This document shows positions 14,496-14,676 of a stretch of DNA of 14,676 bases, piece by piece. The translations under genes and the position numbers were made by a program. Below the pieces are notes generated by a model. It ran no database searches, was not told where the DNA came from, and was given only the letters and a program-made list of their open reading frames with translations. The stretch's first letter is position 1; each line of letters opens with the position of its first letter. The DNA is from Planctomycetota bacterium (GTDB taxonomy: Bacteria; Planctomycetota; Phycisphaerae; Sedimentisphaerales; SM23-30): assembly GCA_022705365.1 (NCBI GenBank), contig JAKJEP010000046.1, positions 1-14,676 on the forward strand, read 5' to 3'.

Positions 14496-14676
14496 CCCTT
14501 TTCCTTTGGAAGACAGGCCTCTTTAATTTTGCGATTGTGTTTTTCCAGGAACCGTTGATCTTCACGTACCAGAGGATGATGATCAGGATTCCTATAGAAC
14601 AGGCCGCCTTCCACACCATCAGCCACCAGGGGCGCCACCAGGCCAGGGTGTGGGATTCGTAAAAATCGGACAGGCC
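14479..14676 (-). CDS. C-terminal end of a membrane protein (5' end outside window)
   Basis: Reading leftward from the window edge, a frame is open for 65 codons to TAG at 14481-14479. It begins GLSDFYESHTLAWWRPWW, continues with one strong membrane segment (WLMVWKAACSIGILIIILWY), and ends in a very basic tail (KRPVFQRKRDGNGK), as expected for a cytoplasmic C-terminus. The gene enters from beyond the window, so no start is seen. Its stop overlaps by 17 bases the plausible ATG (14495) of the GrpB-like gene, a typical operon arrangement that supports it as the real frame. I do not recognise the family. Other open frames across this stretch look like random sequence. Confidence 0.55.
   Translation of the reverse strand, partial: GLSDFYESHTLAWWRPWWLMVWKAACSIGILIIILWYVKINGSWKNTIAKLKRPVFQRKRDGNGK

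Noticed and set aside
14258..14638. 126-codon minus-strand open frame spanning the membrane-protein tail and the GrpB start
   Set aside because: The composition is rich in Lys, Gly and Trp without pattern. The overlapping frames give a clear membrane segment and GrpB motifs instead.

Overview
The window reads as a bacterial chromosome segment of moderate G+C, with an A+T-richer stretch at about 12640-13960. It pairs a secreted glycan-degradation operon with two late shikimate-pathway genes and a small regulatory/membrane cassette. The content (paired GH29/GH78/GH95 enzymes with export signals, no SusC/SusD pair in view, an unusual chorismate synthase) suggests a polysaccharide-degrading Planctomycetota/PVC-type organism, perhaps Phycisphaerae. 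Bacteroidota cannot be excluded, and no marker gene here settles the lineage.

Region 1 (1-9879, + strand) is a fucose/rhamnose-releasing gene cluster. It holds the C-terminal tail of a GH29 alpha-L-fucosidase, a GH78-type alpha-L-rhamnosidase (BsRhaB-like active-site spacing), a second GH29 fucosidase split by a frameshift and carrying an extra C-terminal domain, a large multi-domain GH78 rhamnosidase (SaRha78A-like spacing), and a GH95 alpha-L-fucosidase. All complete N-termini look exported. Together they would strip terminal L-fucose and L-rhamnose from a plant- or algal-type heteropolysaccharide such as a rhamnogalacturonan or a fucosylated glycan; the substrate is inference.

Region 2 (9879-12750) holds aroA (EPSP synthase), whose ATG overlaps the GH95 stop in a TAATG junction. 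Convergent to it is a chorismate synthase gene (aroC) with its own sigma70-like promoter. The two ends are separated by a 94-bp REP/MITE-like inverted repeat. The AroC protein is clearly of the family but has lost several signature active-site residues, including one of the two invariant histidines. This is the most interesting protein in the window.

Region 3 (12750-13959, - strand) is a compact three-gene cassette: a small DUF2089-type helix-turn-helix protein followed by two small membrane proteins that end in nearly the same 12-residue tail. An A+T-rich leader with dyads and an 11-bp direct repeat lies upstream.

Region 4 (13960-14676, - strand) holds a GrpB/UPF0157 nucleotidyltransferase-fold gene, apparently broken near its N-terminus by a frame change and internal loss, and the C-terminal end of a membrane protein running off the window. 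No stretch over about 210 bases lacks a gene. I saw no tRNA, rRNA, CRISPR array or transposase gene.
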